NCBI RefSeq assembly: GCF_004570865.1
Contig: NZ_SPQS01000026.1
Span: forward strand, 1-64,000
From: Bradyrhizobium frederickii
Lineage (GTDB): Bacteria > Pseudomonadota > Alphaproteobacteria > Rhizobiales > Xanthobacteraceae
DNA length: 64,000 nt
Direction of reading: 5' to 3'
A program made the position numbers and the translations under genes. The notes beneath the pieces are model-generated. The model saw nothing but the letters and a program-made list of their open reading frames with translations. It searched no databases and was not told the DNA's origin. This document shows positions 1-8,971 of this stretch, piece by piece. Position 1 is the stretch's first letter, and each line of letters starts with the position of its first letter.

Positions 1-280
1 ACCCGGGAAGGAAGGAAGATCCACGATCCGATCGGAATAGCACACTATCCCGCCGAGGTTTGCGAGACGGAAAGGACGAATGGAGAAACGGTTCTACCGA
101 CACTTCTGAAGCCTGGTTCGACTCCATGGCCCTTGTTGAGGCCGGCGAGTTATTGAGGACAGAAGTGGGCGGATATCCATAATGGCTCGGGGCGACAGCC
201 TCAAATCGAAGCCGGATAGATTGGCGCAAACCGCTTCATCCCTTTGTCGATTCCTCTTGCAACGTGGGCGTGGTCCATAG

Positions 281-763
281 ATCGGTGTCAAAGCCTCCAT
301 CGTCACCAACAACCGCCGTGCTCCCGGTGGCCTGTTCGTGCTGCACGCCAGGGCGCTGCCCGACAACCCGTACGACGGTCACACCTTGCGCGACGTCATC
401 GACCGCACCGAGACGCTCACCGGTTGTGCCATCGAGCGGGCTTATGTCGACAAGGGCTACCGCGGCCACAATGCCGCGCCCGAATACAAGTTCAGGGTGT
501 TCACGTCAGGCCAAAAGCGGCGGGTAATCCCGCAGATCAAACGCGAGCTGCGCCGCCGCTCCGCCGTCGAGCCGGTCATCGGCCATCTCAAATCCGAACA
601 TCGGATGGGCCGGAACTATCTTTGGCACCGCGAAGGAGATGCCACCAATGCCGTCCTCTCCGCCGCCGGCTACAACTTCCGGCGCCTCCTCCGCTGGCTG
701 CAGCTCTTGTTGCGCCAAATCCTCGTCCAGCTCATCCTCCGACTTCAGCTCGTTCCGAACTGA
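281..763 (+). pseudogene. 5'-truncated IS5-family transposase
   Basis: About 160 residues of the C-terminal half of a DDE transposase of the IS5 group. The reading frame is open from about 281 and has no start codon, because a stop lies immediately upstream. Visible family signatures are GGLFVLHARALP, NPYDGHTL, a YVDKGYRG block carrying the second catalytic Asp, and a VEPVIGHLKSEHRMGRNYL block carrying the catalytic Glu. The first third of the protein, including the first Asp, is missing, so it cannot be active. Identification rests on these blocks; the exact IS name is not known. Confidence 0.8.
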
Positions 764-1024
764 AGTTCAGGTTCTTCACGGACGACTCTTGAGTTCTTCG
801 CAGAAAGCAAGTTTAGCGGGGCTTGGTGGCAGCATTCCGACGCACTGTTTCGAGAAGCTCTCGGAGCGACTGTGGACGGCGGCCCTAATTCTGATCTTGC
901 ACGAAGAATCCTTCGACTTGCACGTTCGGAAAGCCTGGTGGATCGAAAGCGGAGATTCTTGGAGACAACTAACCGATACATGCCTGACAAAAGCAGCTTT
1001 CGGGGAATGGGTGCACTTCGCTAA
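764..1024 (+). pseudogene. Unrecognised coding remnant after the IS5 fragment
   Basis: An open stretch of about 77 codons ending in TAA at 1022-1024, reading EFFAESKFSGAWWQHSDALF and onward to SSFRGMGALR. Its composition looks protein-like, but it lacks a convincing start because it runs directly out of the transposase remnant. It may be the 3' end of a gene cut by that insertion. Function unknown; the call rests on open frame and composition alone. Confidence 0.25.
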
Positions 1025-1159
1025 TCGGCAGCGCTGGCACTAGCTGAGTGTGCGTGGTGGCCGTACGCTGCCGACCAATCCTGGTAGGTGCCCAGCATCC
1101 CTCGCACCGGTACAACTTGGCAAACCTACGGCGCAGGAATAACTCAGGAGGTCAAGGCT

Positions 1160-1330
1160 ATGTACTTCCAGCTGTACCGGGACGCGCGTAATGAGTGGCG
1201 TTGGACGTTGTACTCGGTGAACGAACGCAAAATCGCCGATTCCGGCGAGGGCTATCACAACAAAGTTGATTGCCTTGGTGCCATTGAGCTTGTGAAGAGT
1301 ACGGACGCCAGTACTCGCGTGCGGGAGTAA
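1160..1330 (+). CDS. DUF1508 (YegP-like) protein
   Basis: A 56-residue protein with one YegP/DUF1508 repeat: MYFQLYRDARNEWRWTLYS at the N-terminus, then IADSGEGYHNKVDCLGAIELVK. The family forms a small beta-sheet domain of uncertain role that is common in rhizobia and Bradyrhizobium relatives. The ATG at 1160 is chosen because a strong ribosome-binding site (caggagg) sits 8 bases upstream and because family members begin with MYFQ. It stands alone between insertion sequences. Confidence 0.8.
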   Translation: MYFQLYRDARNEWRWTLYSVNERKIADSGEGYHNKVDCLGAIELVKSTDASTRVRE

Positions 1331-1607
1331 CGCAGCGAGGATGATCTTAGAGAAAGCCGCCCACGTGCCCGCTAACGTTAGTCGCTTCGCGCTTTTCTTC
1401 GAACATATGCCAGCTGCGCGGCGGCGATCAGGGTGAGACTCCAGCGACAATCAAGGTGAGACTGCGCCGATGGGGACGGACCGAAGGGAGGGCGTAGCCC
1501 GACCGGAGGACCGTCGCCATCGGCGTCGCGCGTTTTTGGACCCGTCTGGCGGCTGGGCGGGGCTGGTGCAAGCTTTTGATTCGTCTCGACAAGAGGGAAT
1601 CGATGCC

Positions 1608-3140
1608 TTGCCTGGCCTTCACATCACCGACCACCAGATGAGGCTGTACATGACCTACCGACTGACATTGTCCCCCGAAGCGGCCGCGGCCAAGGCGGGG
1701 TTCTCGAAAGCGAGTGCGTATCGGATTGAGGGCGATGCGCGCCCGCCATCGCAGAAGAAGGCGCCGAGGGGCCGGCGACGATCCGATCCACTCGCGCCCT
1801 ATTGGGACGCCGAGATCGTTCCGATCCTGAAGGCTGCTCCCGGCATCCGCGTGATCGGTGTGCTGGACGAACTGCGCCGGCGGCATCGCGACCTCAAGCC
1901 CAACATCCGACGCACGCTGGAGCGGCGCATCAATGCGTGGCGGGCGCTCAACGGCCCGGAACAGGACGTGATCTTCCGCCAGGAGCACGAGCCTGGGCGG
2001 CTGGGTCTGTCCGACTTCACCGACGTGAGCGCGCTCGGCATTACCATCGTAGGTGAGCCACTCGATCACCGGCTCTATCACTTCCGGTTGGCGTTCTCCG
2101 GCTTCGAGCATGCCCATGTCGTGCTCGGGGGCGAAAGCTTCGTCGCCCTGGCCGAGGGCTTGCAGAACGCCCTGTGGGCGCTTGGCGACGTTCCACGGGA
2201 GCATCGCAGCGACAGCCTATCGGCGGCGTTCCGCAATCTGGCGGCTGACGCGCGTGAGGATCTGACACAGCGCTACGCTGCGCTGATGGGCCACTATGGC
2301 ATGGCACCAACACGCAACAATGCGGGCATTGCACACGAGAACGGCTCGATCGAGAGTGCGCACGGCCATCTCAAGCGCGCACTGGAAGATGCGCTGTTGC
2401 TGCGGGGGACGCGCGACTTCGCCAGTCTCGATGCCTACCGGGCTTTTGTCGACGAGATTGTCGGCCGGCGCAACGCCAACCTCGCCAAGCCGATCGCGCT
2501 CGAGAAGGAGGCATTGGCGCCGCTGCCGAAAGGCCGCACGACCGACTTCGACGAGAAAGTGATCCCGGTGACGTCGTCAGGCGGCTTCATCCTGCGGCGC
2601 GTGTTCTACACCGTTCCTTCAAGGCTGATTGGCCATCGCCTGCGTGTGCGCATCTTCGACGACCGGCTCGAATGCTTCCTCGGCGTCACGCCGGTTGTGA
2701 CGTTGCGGCGCGGTCGGCCTGTGTCGGAGAGCCAGGGCGGGCATGTCGTCGATTACCGGCACGTCATCCATGCCCTGCGGCGCAAGCCGATGGCGCTCCT
2801 CAACCTCGTCTATCGCGACCAGCTCTTCCCGCGCGCCGCTTACAGACGCCTATTCGAGACCTTGCGGGAGCACGGTGACGATCGGCGCGCCTGCAAGGTG
2901 ACGGTCGAACTTCTAGCGCTGGCCCACGAGCGAGCCTGCGAAGCCGAGCTCGCCAAGGCGATCGCGATGGATCTGGACGCCGGACAGTTACCCGATCTTG
3001 CCGCGCTGCGCGACCGCTTCCGACCCGAGGCGGCCTCGATCCCGCGCGTCGCCGTCAAGCTGGCGCCGCTCGACGTCTACGATGAACTCGCCTCCGTCAG
3101 CGTCATGTCGGGCCGCTCGAACCTGGGAGAGGCAGCATGA
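1608..3140 (+). CDS. istA: IS21-family transposase IstA
   Basis: A DDE integrase-type transposase of about 510 residues that cuts and joins element ends with the help of IstB. An N-terminal helix-turn-helix region (AAAAKAGFSKASAYRIE) is followed by the rve catalytic core, with Asp in GLSDFTDVSAL, Asp in HRSDSLSAAF and Glu in HENGSIESAHGH. The TTG at 1608 matches the family start (LPGLHITDHQ), with a purine-rich stretch upstream; ATG 1638 is the alternative. The open frame upstream to 1470 is not homologous-looking. The gene overlaps istB by 4 bases and appears intact. Confidence 0.9.
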   Translation: MPGLHITDHQMRLYMTYRLTLSPEAAAAKAGFSKASAYRIEGDARPPSQKKAPRGRRRSDPLAPYWDAEIVPILKAAPGIRVIGVLDELRRRHRDLKPNIRRTLERRINAWRALNGPEQDVIFRQEHEPGRLGLSDFTDVSALGITIVGEPLDHRLYHFRLAFSGFEHAHVVLGGESFVALAEGLQNALWALGDVPREHRSDSLSAAFRNLAADAREDLTQRYAALMGHYGMAPTRNNAGIAHENGSIESAHGHLKRALEDALLLRGTRDFASLDAYRAFVDEIVGRRNANLAKPIALEKEALAPLPKGRTTDFDEKVIPVTSSGGFILRRVFYTVPSRLIGHRLRVRIFDDRLECFLGVTPVVTLRRGRPVSESQGGHVVDYRHVIHALRRKPMALLNLVYRDQLFPRAAYRRLFETLREHGDDRRACKVTVELLALAHERACEAELAKAIAMDLDAGQLPDLAALRDRFRPEAASIPRVAVKLAPLDVYDELASVSVMSGRSNLGEAA

Positions 3141-3979
3141 CCGGTATCGCCACCTCCGTCGATGCTGCTCGTGTCGAGTTGCTTCTCAATGAGCTCCGCC
3201 TGCCGGGCGTCAAGGCGATCTGGCCGAAGCTCGCCGCACAGTCGGACAAGGAAGGATGGCCTGCCGCCCGCTTCCTCGCCGCCCTTGCCGAGCACGAGGC
3301 ATCCGATCGCACCCGCCGTCGGATCGAGCGACACATGGTGGAAGCGCGTTTGCCCGCCGGCAAGACGCTCGCCACCTTCGACTTCGAGAGCGTGCCGATG
3401 CTATCAAAGGCACAGGCCATGGCGCTCGCCGCCGGCGACGCCTGGTTGAAGGCCGGCGCCAATTTGCTCTTGTTCGGTCCACCGGGCGGCGGCAAGACCC
3501 ATCTCGGCGCGGCGATCGGCCTGGCCCTCGTCGAGAACGGTTGGCGCGTTCTCTTCGCGCGCACCACTGATCTGGTGCAACGGCTGCAGGTCGCGCGGCG
3601 CGAGCTGGCGCTGGAGTCCGCGATCGCCAAACTCGATCGCTATGACCTCCTGATCCTCGACGACATCACATATGTGAGCAAGGATCAGGCGGAAACCAGT
3701 GTGTTGTTCGAGTTGATCGCCGCCCGCTACGAACGACGCTCGCTGCTGATCACGGCCAATCAGCCATTTGGCGAATGGGGGCGTATCTTCCCGGACCAAG
3801 CAATGACGTTGGCTGCCATCGATCGTTTGGTCCACCACGCCACAATCCTCGAGATGAACGTCGAAAGTTACCGTCGAAAAGTTGCCCTCGATCGCAAGCG
3901 CGGTCCAGGCCGGCCGCCTGTTCACACTACCCCCAACGAACTCGACAAGACTGCGATTGACGCTGGCAGCGCCGCTTGA
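3137..3979 (+). CDS. istB: IS21-family helper ATPase IstB
   Basis: A 280-residue AAA+ ATPase of the DnaA/DnaC type that assists IstA in target selection. The Walker A motif GPPGGGKTH is near residue 115 and the Walker B motif (YDLLILDDITYV) near residue 175; a SLLITANQPFGEW sensor-like segment follows. The length fits the family (about 250-280). The start overlaps the istA stop (ATGA), implying translational coupling. No lesions were seen, so the istAB pair may be functional. Confidence 0.92.
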   Translation: MTGIATSVDAARVELLLNELRLPGVKAIWPKLAAQSDKEGWPAARFLAALAEHEASDRTRRRIERHMVEARLPAGKTLATFDFESVPMLSKAQAMALAAGDAWLKAGANLLLFGPPGGGKTHLGAAIGLALVENGWRVLFARTTDLVQRLQVARRELALESAIAKLDRYDLLILDDITYVSKDQAETSVLFELIAARYERRSLLITANQPFGEWGRIFPDQAMTLAAIDRLVHHATILEMNVESYRRKVALDRKRGPGRPPVHTTPNELDKTAIDAGSAA

Positions 3980-4121
3980 TTGTCGCGCAGCGTCAATCAA
4001 CGCTTGCCAAGCCGGCGGCCAGCGTCAATTATCTCCTGACTCGGCCGCCTCGTCGCGGCACGCTTAGCTTGATGCAATCAACTATTTAGCGTCGACAACA
4101 GTCTCGACGAAACTTTGAGCA

Positions 4122-4361
4122 TCACTGTCCTTCAGCGGCCGGTACGTGGCCTTGACGTTTCAGCTTAGAAAATCCTCGATCCGTCGCCATAAAGCGCGCC
4201 AACATGGGGGCGATGAGTTTGGTAGGATCGACCACTTGCCCCCCCTGACGCGTAAGCGCTTCTGCATATGCAATGAGATCACGATGGACCGCCGCAGGGA
4301 GCTCCGTACTCACTTTGACGGGCTTGTCGTCTGGAAGCTCCCCTATTTTGAGTTTTGGCAT
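4122..4361 (-). CDS. DUF2274 family protein at the end of the trb operon
   Basis: A 79-residue protein, MPKLKIGELPDDKPVKVS onward, with VHRDLIAYAEAL and a KLIAPMLARFMATDRGF C-terminal block. This is the DUF2274 pattern regularly found directly after trbI in alphaproteobacterial conjugation operons. It may be a ribbon-helix-helix-like accessory factor; no role is established. The ATG at 4361 lies 4 bases after the trbI stop, so it is the last operon gene. A longer frame with 17 extra N-terminal residues overlaps trbI and was not chosen. Confidence 0.8.
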   Translation of the reverse strand: MPKLKIGELPDDKPVKVSTELPAAVHRDLIAYAEALTRQGGQVVDPTKLIAPMLARFMATDRGFSKLKRQGHVPAAEGQ

Positions 4362-4365
4362 GTTG

Positions 4366-5577
4366 TCACCCTCTATACAATGTAAGTATGAGGTCATGAT
4401 TGACAAGAACACGAACCGGGAAGCCAGGTCTTACGTTAAGCGTGGGCTGGATGCTGAGACTGCGGCGAACCACCTGCTGCCCGGTCTGGTTTAGTGAGTC
4501 CGACGCTCCATGTCGCAATGCCTGGATGATTGCGCTGTCGTTGCTGTTGGTGTCCGAGCCGGCCCCCAGTTCGGTCCCGATCGCCAGAAACGTCGATAGT
4601 GCCGCAGCTTTGAACAGTTCGCCCCAGTGATTGTCCACTTGGTCTTCGAGGCCGGCATACCCAGCGGTGTCAGCGCCAGGCTGCCGTTCGAGAACGATGG
4701 AACGTCCATTCGGCATGATCAGCCGTGTCCAGACGAGCAGCACACGGGATTGGCCGAAAGTGACCTGGCTATCGTAGATACCGATCAGACGCGCCCCCTG
4801 AGGCACAAGCAGAAAGCGGCCGGTCGGCGTGTCAAAGACATTCTCGGTTACCTGCGCGGTGATTTGACCTGGAAGGTCCGATCGGACCCCGGTGATCAGC
4901 GCCCCAGGAATCACTGTTCCAGCCTGCACGATGTAGGGTGAAGCGGGCCTAGTGAGGCGGTCAGGGCTTACAGTGCGACGGTCCACCAAAGCGTTTACGA
5001 AGGCAAGCTTGCGGTCCTGACCGTTTTGCGCATATCCATCGTCGCCAGAGTTCGTTGCGTTGGGCAGCACGACGCGATCCCCTCCGACCGGCGCAGCGGC
5101 GGACGGACGCATCTCTCGCCCATTAGTCGAAGCGAACAGATGACTGATGCGGGCTGCTTCGGTCTCTTGATCCTGGCGCTGTTTGTCGGGGTCAGAGCCA
5201 CTCGTCGGCGACAAACCTTGAGCGGCAAGGATCGGTCGACCCATGTCGCCGGGAAGCGGCGGACCTAGCTGCGGAACTGCCTGGCGCGGAATGCCGGCGT
5301 AGTCCTTCGGCAGTGTCGTAATGCCATCGGCAACATTGTGGTGGTCGGTACTGTAGAGCTCGTCGGCCGCCTGATTACGGGAGCGATTGTTTTGCAAGGA
5401 CCACAGCACTGCACCTCCGATGACGAGCAGGGCAACCGCGCTCCCGCCCGCCAGTATCTTCCGCGACAACCTCGTGACGGGCGGATGCTCTGCTCTCAAG
5501 CGAAAGCTCCTAGACTGCTCCTCTTGTGTTTGCGGCGGCGCGACTTGGGGCTGGTCGTTCTCGTTCGGCGCAATCAT
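4366..5577 (-). CDS. trbI: Conjugal transfer protein TrbI (VirB10-like)
   Basis: A 403-residue VirB10-type scaffold of the mating channel that spans inner and outer membranes. There is a cytoplasmic N-terminus, one transmembrane helix near residues 45-62 (SAVALLVIGGAVLWSL), a proline-rich periplasmic stretch, then the C-terminal beta-barrel-like domain (VIPGALITGVRSDLPGQI, RFLLVPQGARLIGIYDS). The start overlaps trbG by 4 bases (ATGA). Length and order (trbG-trbI-DUF2274) match the family. Confidence 0.93.
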   Translation of the reverse strand: MIAPNENDQPQVAPPQTQEEQSRSFRLRAEHPPVTRLSRKILAGGSAVALLVIGGAVLWSLQNNRSRNQAADELYSTDHHNVADGITTLPKDYAGIPRQAVPQLGPPLPGDMGRPILAAQGLSPTSGSDPDKQRQDQETEAARISHLFASTNGREMRPSAAAPVGGDRVVLPNATNSGDDGYAQNGQDRKLAFVNALVDRRTVSPDRLTRPASPYIVQAGTVIPGALITGVRSDLPGQITAQVTENVFDTPTGRFLLVPQGARLIGIYDSQVTFGQSRVLLVWTRLIMPNGRSIVLERQPGADTAGYAGLEDQVDNHWGELFKAAALSTFLAIGTELGAGSDTNSNDSAIIQALRHGASDSLNQTGQQVVRRSLSIQPTLNVRPGFPVRVLVNHDLILTLYRG

Positions 5578-6608
5578 GACGACGGCCTCCCGTCTGTCCT
5601 GACAATCCTGACCTTCCGTTGGTGCTCACCGCCGAGCCGGAGTTCGGCAGCAGCAAACAGCCGATCCACGATCAACACGTTGCCGTAGGCGCGGTAGTTG
5701 ACGAGCTCGGTCTTGCCATCCGGGCCAATGACAAAGAGCGGAGGCATCTCGCCTTGCACAATGCCCTGCGGGAATTCGACATAGACCTTGCGGCCATCAT
5801 CATATGCGGCGAGCGGCCGCCAAGGAGGATTATCCCCTTCGATGGCGTAGCGGGAGATGCGTTGCGCCGGATCAGGCAGAACGGGTTTCAGAGCGACTGA
5901 ACGCGACCGTTCGCGTGGCGTTTCAGGATAGTACCAGGCAACGGATGGCATGTATGGCCGCTCGCGAGAGCGGAGCTCAATCAGGTAGGTGCGCCGGTCA
6001 GTATTGACCACCAGATTAGTCTCGATCGAAGCTCGAGTCGGCTTGACCAGAATATGGACGCGCCGTGTGTCGCCGCTCCCGCTTTCGGTATCGCCCACGA
6101 CCCACCGTATGGTATCTCCGGCCGCGATCGGCCCTGCCCCCGTTAGCTGCTCTCCTTCCTCTAGCGCGATATCCGTGATCTGCCCCGGCGCAGCGTAAAT
6201 CTGATACAGCGCTCCGGGACTATAGGTGTAGATTTGCGCCGCGTTGAAATACCCCCGCTTGCGCGGTTCGACTCGGGCTGCGCTGTTTGCGGTCTCAACC
6301 CGGCTCACGGGTTCAGCGTCTTCCTTCCCTCCCGACTTGCCGCCAAGAGCCGGATTCCAGAGCGGTGGAACGTGCAGCGGTCGCGACCTGTCGTCGAGAA
6401 TTGCTGGAGCCGGCGGCAGCGGCGGGACCTCCGCGTCGTAGCTGATCTCCGGCGGAATGTAGGTCGCGCACCCGCCGAGCGCGAAGGAAGCAAGCAGGAG
6501 AGCAAACAAGACTGCTCGCTTCGCGGTCGAAAATTCGGGCGGAGTCGGACTGATCCTGCTGTACGGTACCGGATGCTTCGAATGAACGTCAGACGGCGTC
6601 TTGGTCAC
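5574..6608 (-). CDS. trbG: Conjugal transfer protein TrbG (VirB9-like)
   Basis: A 344-residue outer-membrane-complex protein. A hydrophobic segment ending in a lipobox (FALGGCATY) near residue 50 suggests a lipoprotein, which is unusual for VirB9 but seen in TrbG/TrbH relatives. The C-terminal two thirds is the VirB9/CagX domain, for example ISRYAIEGDNPPWRPLAAYDDGR split over the motif, and FVIGPDGKTELVNYR. The GTG at 6608 is chosen because it overlaps the trbF stop (GTGA). An upstream frame to 6770 lies inside trbF. Confidence 0.9.
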   Translation of the reverse strand: MTKTPSDVHSKHPVPYSRISPTPPEFSTAKRAVLFALLLASFALGGCATYIPPEISYDAEVPPLPPAPAILDDRSRPLHVPPLWNPALGGKSGGKEDAEPVSRVETANSAARVEPRKRGYFNAAQIYTYSPGALYQIYAAPGQITDIALEEGEQLTGAGPIAAGDTIRWVVGDTESGSGDTRRVHILVKPTRASIETNLVVNTDRRTYLIELRSRERPYMPSVAWYYPETPRERSRSVALKPVLPDPAQRISRYAIEGDNPPWRPLAAYDDGRKVYVEFPQGIVQGEMPPLFVIGPDGKTELVNYRAYGNVLIVDRLFAAAELRLGGEHQRKVRIVRTDGRPSS

Positions 6609-7288
6609 TGACTCAACTCCTTTGACCAGTTGATGGCGCGAACGTAGACGCCAAGGGGATTCTTGCGCAGACGTTCGGCATCGCGCGGTGTCTCGATCAC
6701 GATCGCGATAATTGCAGTCCAGCGCTCGGTCGAGCTCAACGAGCCGTTTTCGTAGACGCGCTGGGTCCACGCGACGCGAAAGCTTTCCGACGAGGCGCGA
6801 ATGACGCTCGAGACCTCGACGGAGATCTGCGCCTTCCCCAACTTGGCAAAGGGATCGTTGTTACGCGCATAGTCGTTGAGCGCGGCCGCGCCGCGATCTG
6901 TCGTGAAATCATAGGCCCGCAGCCAGTTCTGGCGTAGGACAATCCCGTCCGCAGGAAGGCCCCTGACGTCTTCAATAAACCGAGCCAGATGGTAGGCGAT
7001 CTGAGCGTCAGTGGGCTGATAGTCGAAGTTGGCGGGCGCAACCCTCTGGGCTTGGCCGAGGTGATCGACCTCGACCACCCAGGGAGTGACTGATCCTTGG
7101 TTCGATTGCCAAACAAGTCCGCCTGCAAGCCCCGTAGACAGCAACAGGCAGCCAAACGCCATCAGGCGCCAGTTCTTGGCTTGCACGCGCGCCGATCCAA
7201 TGCGTTCATCCCAAACCTGAGCTGCCTTTTGGTAAGGCGTAGTCGGCTCAGGCATTCGCCCATAGTGAACTGACGGTCGTTTAAACAT
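6605..7288 (-). CDS. trbF: Conjugal transfer protein TrbF (VirB8-like)
   Basis: A 227-residue bitopic inner-membrane protein of the VirB8/TrbF family that helps assemble the channel. A short cytoplasmic N-terminus is followed by a transmembrane helix around residues 43-62 (LMAFGCLLLSTGLAGGLVW) and a periplasmic NTF2-like domain (AYHLARFIEDVRGLP, LNDYARNNDPF, RWTAIIAIVIETP). It lies 103 bases after trbL, the largest gap within the operon, and overlaps trbG by 4 bases. Confidence 0.92.
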   Translation of the reverse strand: MFKRPSVHYGRMPEPTTPYQKAAQVWDERIGSARVQAKNWRLMAFGCLLLSTGLAGGLVWQSNQGSVTPWVVEVDHLGQAQRVAPANFDYQPTDAQIAYHLARFIEDVRGLPADGIVLRQNWLRAYDFTTDRGAAALNDYARNNDPFAKLGKAQISVEVSSVIRASSESFRVAWTQRVYENGSLSSTERWTAIIAIVIETPRDAERLRKNPLGVYVRAINWSKELSQ

Positions 7289-7391
7289 CGATATTTGCCC
7301 CTGGAATCAACTGATCGGTTTCAAGCCGTGCGCTGTCCGGGTTTTGAGGCGCTGCCGCGCGGCGTATGGTGAAAGTGCTTTCGTCTATGTG

Positions 7392-8621
7392 TCAGCGCTC
7401 TCCATCGGACAAATCGACGGAGGAACCGCTGCCACCGTGATCGCCGGAGCGGACCGCGTGGCCAGCCGCCGATGCACCGTGCCGAATGGCCTCGGCGCGT
7501 TTCATGCGTCGCGCCCAATTGGGTTGCCCTTCGGCCGAGGTGCTAGCGGCCTGCTCGCCTGCATGCCCACCTCCGCCGAGCGCAGCCGCTGCGCGGCGCA
7601 AAGGGCTCATGGCGGCCGAGCCACCGGCCTCCGCGACGCCAGCAAGGCCTCCGGTTCGGTAGGCGGCGGATACTCCACTAAAGACCGCGCCGCCACCGCG
7701 CGCGGCGCCTGCAATGGCACCGCCGGCGAGACCAGCACCACCGGCGGCAAGTCCCGCGCCGGCAGCCATAACTCCGCCAGCGGCAAGTCCGGTACCGACA
7801 GCCGCACCGGCGCCGAGTTGTGGTCCGCCGGACACCAGGCCGTTTGCGATTCCAGGACCGAAGATACCGAGGCCCAGCAAAGAGAGCGCCGCAAGCACCA
7901 ATGTCATGGCGTCTTCGATCGTTGGCTGCCCGCCAGCAAAGCCGGAGGTGAACTGCGAGAACAGGGTCGAGCCGATACCAACGATCACAGCCAGGACCAG
8001 GACTTTGATTCCCGAGGATATGACATTGCCCAGAACCCGCTCTGCCGCGAAAGCGGTCTTGCCAAACAAGCCAAAGGGAATGAGGACGAAGCCGGCCAGC
8101 GTCGTGAGCTTGAACTCGATCAGGGTGACGAAGAGCTGGATCGCCAGGATGAAGAAGGCGAGCAGCACCACGAGCCAGGCGAACAGGAGAACGAGGATCT
8201 GAACGAAATTCTCGAAGAAACTGATGTAGCCCATCAGGTTCGAGATCGAGTCGAGCAACGGCCGGCCGGCATCAAGTCCGACCTGAGCGATCTTTCCCGG
8301 TCGCAGGAAATCAGATGCGGAGAGGCTTGCGCCGGATGCCTTCAGTCCAAGACCGGCAAAGCTTTCGAAGACGATGCGAGCAAGGCTATTCCAATTGCCA
8401 ATGAGATAGGCAAAGACGCCGACGAAGAGCGTCTTCTTGACAAGGCGCGCGATGATGTCCTCATCCGTTCCCCAACTCCAGAACAACGCGGCGAGCGTGA
8501 TGTCGATCGCGGCAAGGGTCGTTGCGAGATATCCGACGTCACTCCCGAGCAGCCCGAAGCCGTTATCGATATAACGGGTGAACGTCTCCAGGAACTGGTC
8601 GATGATCCCCGCACCAGTCAT
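7392..8621 (-). CDS. trbL: Conjugal transfer protein TrbL (VirB6-like)
   Basis: A 409-residue polytopic inner-membrane channel component. There are several hydrophobic segments between residues 20 and 260 (for example FVQILVLLFAWLVVLLAFF), then a long Gly/Ala-rich tail (residues 265-345) typical of TrbL, and a hydrophilic C-terminus. The ATG at 8621 overlaps the trbK-like stop. The opposite strand carries a long spurious frame caused by the GC-rich tail. Confidence 0.92.
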   Translation of the reverse strand: MTGAGIIDQFLETFTRYIDNGFGLLGSDVGYLATTLAAIDITLAALFWSWGTDEDIIARLVKKTLFVGVFAYLIGNWNSLARIVFESFAGLGLKASGASLSASDFLRPGKIAQVGLDAGRPLLDSISNLMGYISFFENFVQILVLLFAWLVVLLAFFILAIQLFVTLIEFKLTTLAGFVLIPFGLFGKTAFAAERVLGNVISSGIKVLVLAVIVGIGSTLFSQFTSGFAGGQPTIEDAMTLVLAALSLLGLGIFGPGIANGLVSGGPQLGAGAAVGTGLAAGGVMAAGAGLAAGGAGLAGGAIAGAARGGGAVFSGVSAAYRTGGLAGVAEAGGSAAMSPLRRAAAALGGGGHAGEQAASTSAEGQPNWARRMKRAEAIRHGASAAGHAVRSGDHGGSGSSVDLSDGER

Positions 8622-8971
8622 GGCTTGATCGCCTCAGGTTTCGGATATCCTTGCGGGATCCGGCTTTGATCCTTTGGGACCGACACTAGGCCTGCGGCCG
8701 CTTCATCGTGGCCTGCGACACCATCTTTCCTGCCAAAGAAGCGGCGGCGGCTTTCGGCCCAAAGCTGCTTGCAATGCTGATAATCTGCCGCTTCCTCCGA
8801 CGTGATGCTGCGGCAGCGCATGAGCTCAGCGCTGGTTGCGCCCGTCGTGTACTCCGCCTTCTGTGGCGCGGGGTCGTTCCCACCACGAAGCTGAATTGTG
8901 CAGGCGGTAACGACCAAGACGCCGATGGTCGAGAGCAGCGACAGCGCCTTGAATGCCCTTACGTCGGTCAT
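8618..8971 (-). CDS. trbK: TrbK-type putative entry-exclusion lipoprotein
   Basis: A 117-residue protein with a hydrophobic N-terminus ending in a lipobox (LVVTAC near residue 25), followed by a conserved cysteine-containing stretch (RCRSITSEEAADYQHCKQLWAESRRRFF). Position between trbJ and trbL and this pattern match the small 'alternative TrbK' proteins of alphaproteobacterial Trb systems, proposed to act in entry exclusion. The sequence is short, so the functional label comes mainly from context. It overlaps trbJ by one base (TGATG) and trbL by four. Confidence 0.75.
   Translation of the reverse strand: MTDVRAFKALSLLSTIGVLVVTACTIQLRGGNDPAPQKAEYTTGATSAELMRCRSITSEEAADYQHCKQLWAESRRRFFGRKDGVAGHDEAAAGLVSVPKDQSRIPQGYPKPEAIKP

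Larger units (their letters stand above)
1426..3999 (+). mobile_element. IS21-family insertion sequence (ends approximate)
   Basis: Carries the overlapping istA/istB pair typical of IS21. Just upstream of istA there are two near-identical direct repeats, ATCAGGGTGAGACT (1427-1440) and ATCAAGGTGAGACT (1450-1463), 23 bp apart, as expected for the multiple terminal repeats of this family. The 12-mer GCGACAATCAAG (1444-1455) recurs inverted at 3975-3986, next to the istB stop. The outer tips and a target duplication were not resolved, so the limits are approximate. Confidence 0.7.

Noticed and set aside
94..366. Minus-strand frame at the left edge
   Set aside because: No domain pattern, overlaps the transposase remnant, and composition looks like chance.
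7344..8669. Long plus-strand frame opposite trbL (441 codons)
   Set aside because: It is the complement of the Gly/Ala-rich trbL coding sequence, has unnatural composition and no domain pattern; trbL is well supported by operon order.
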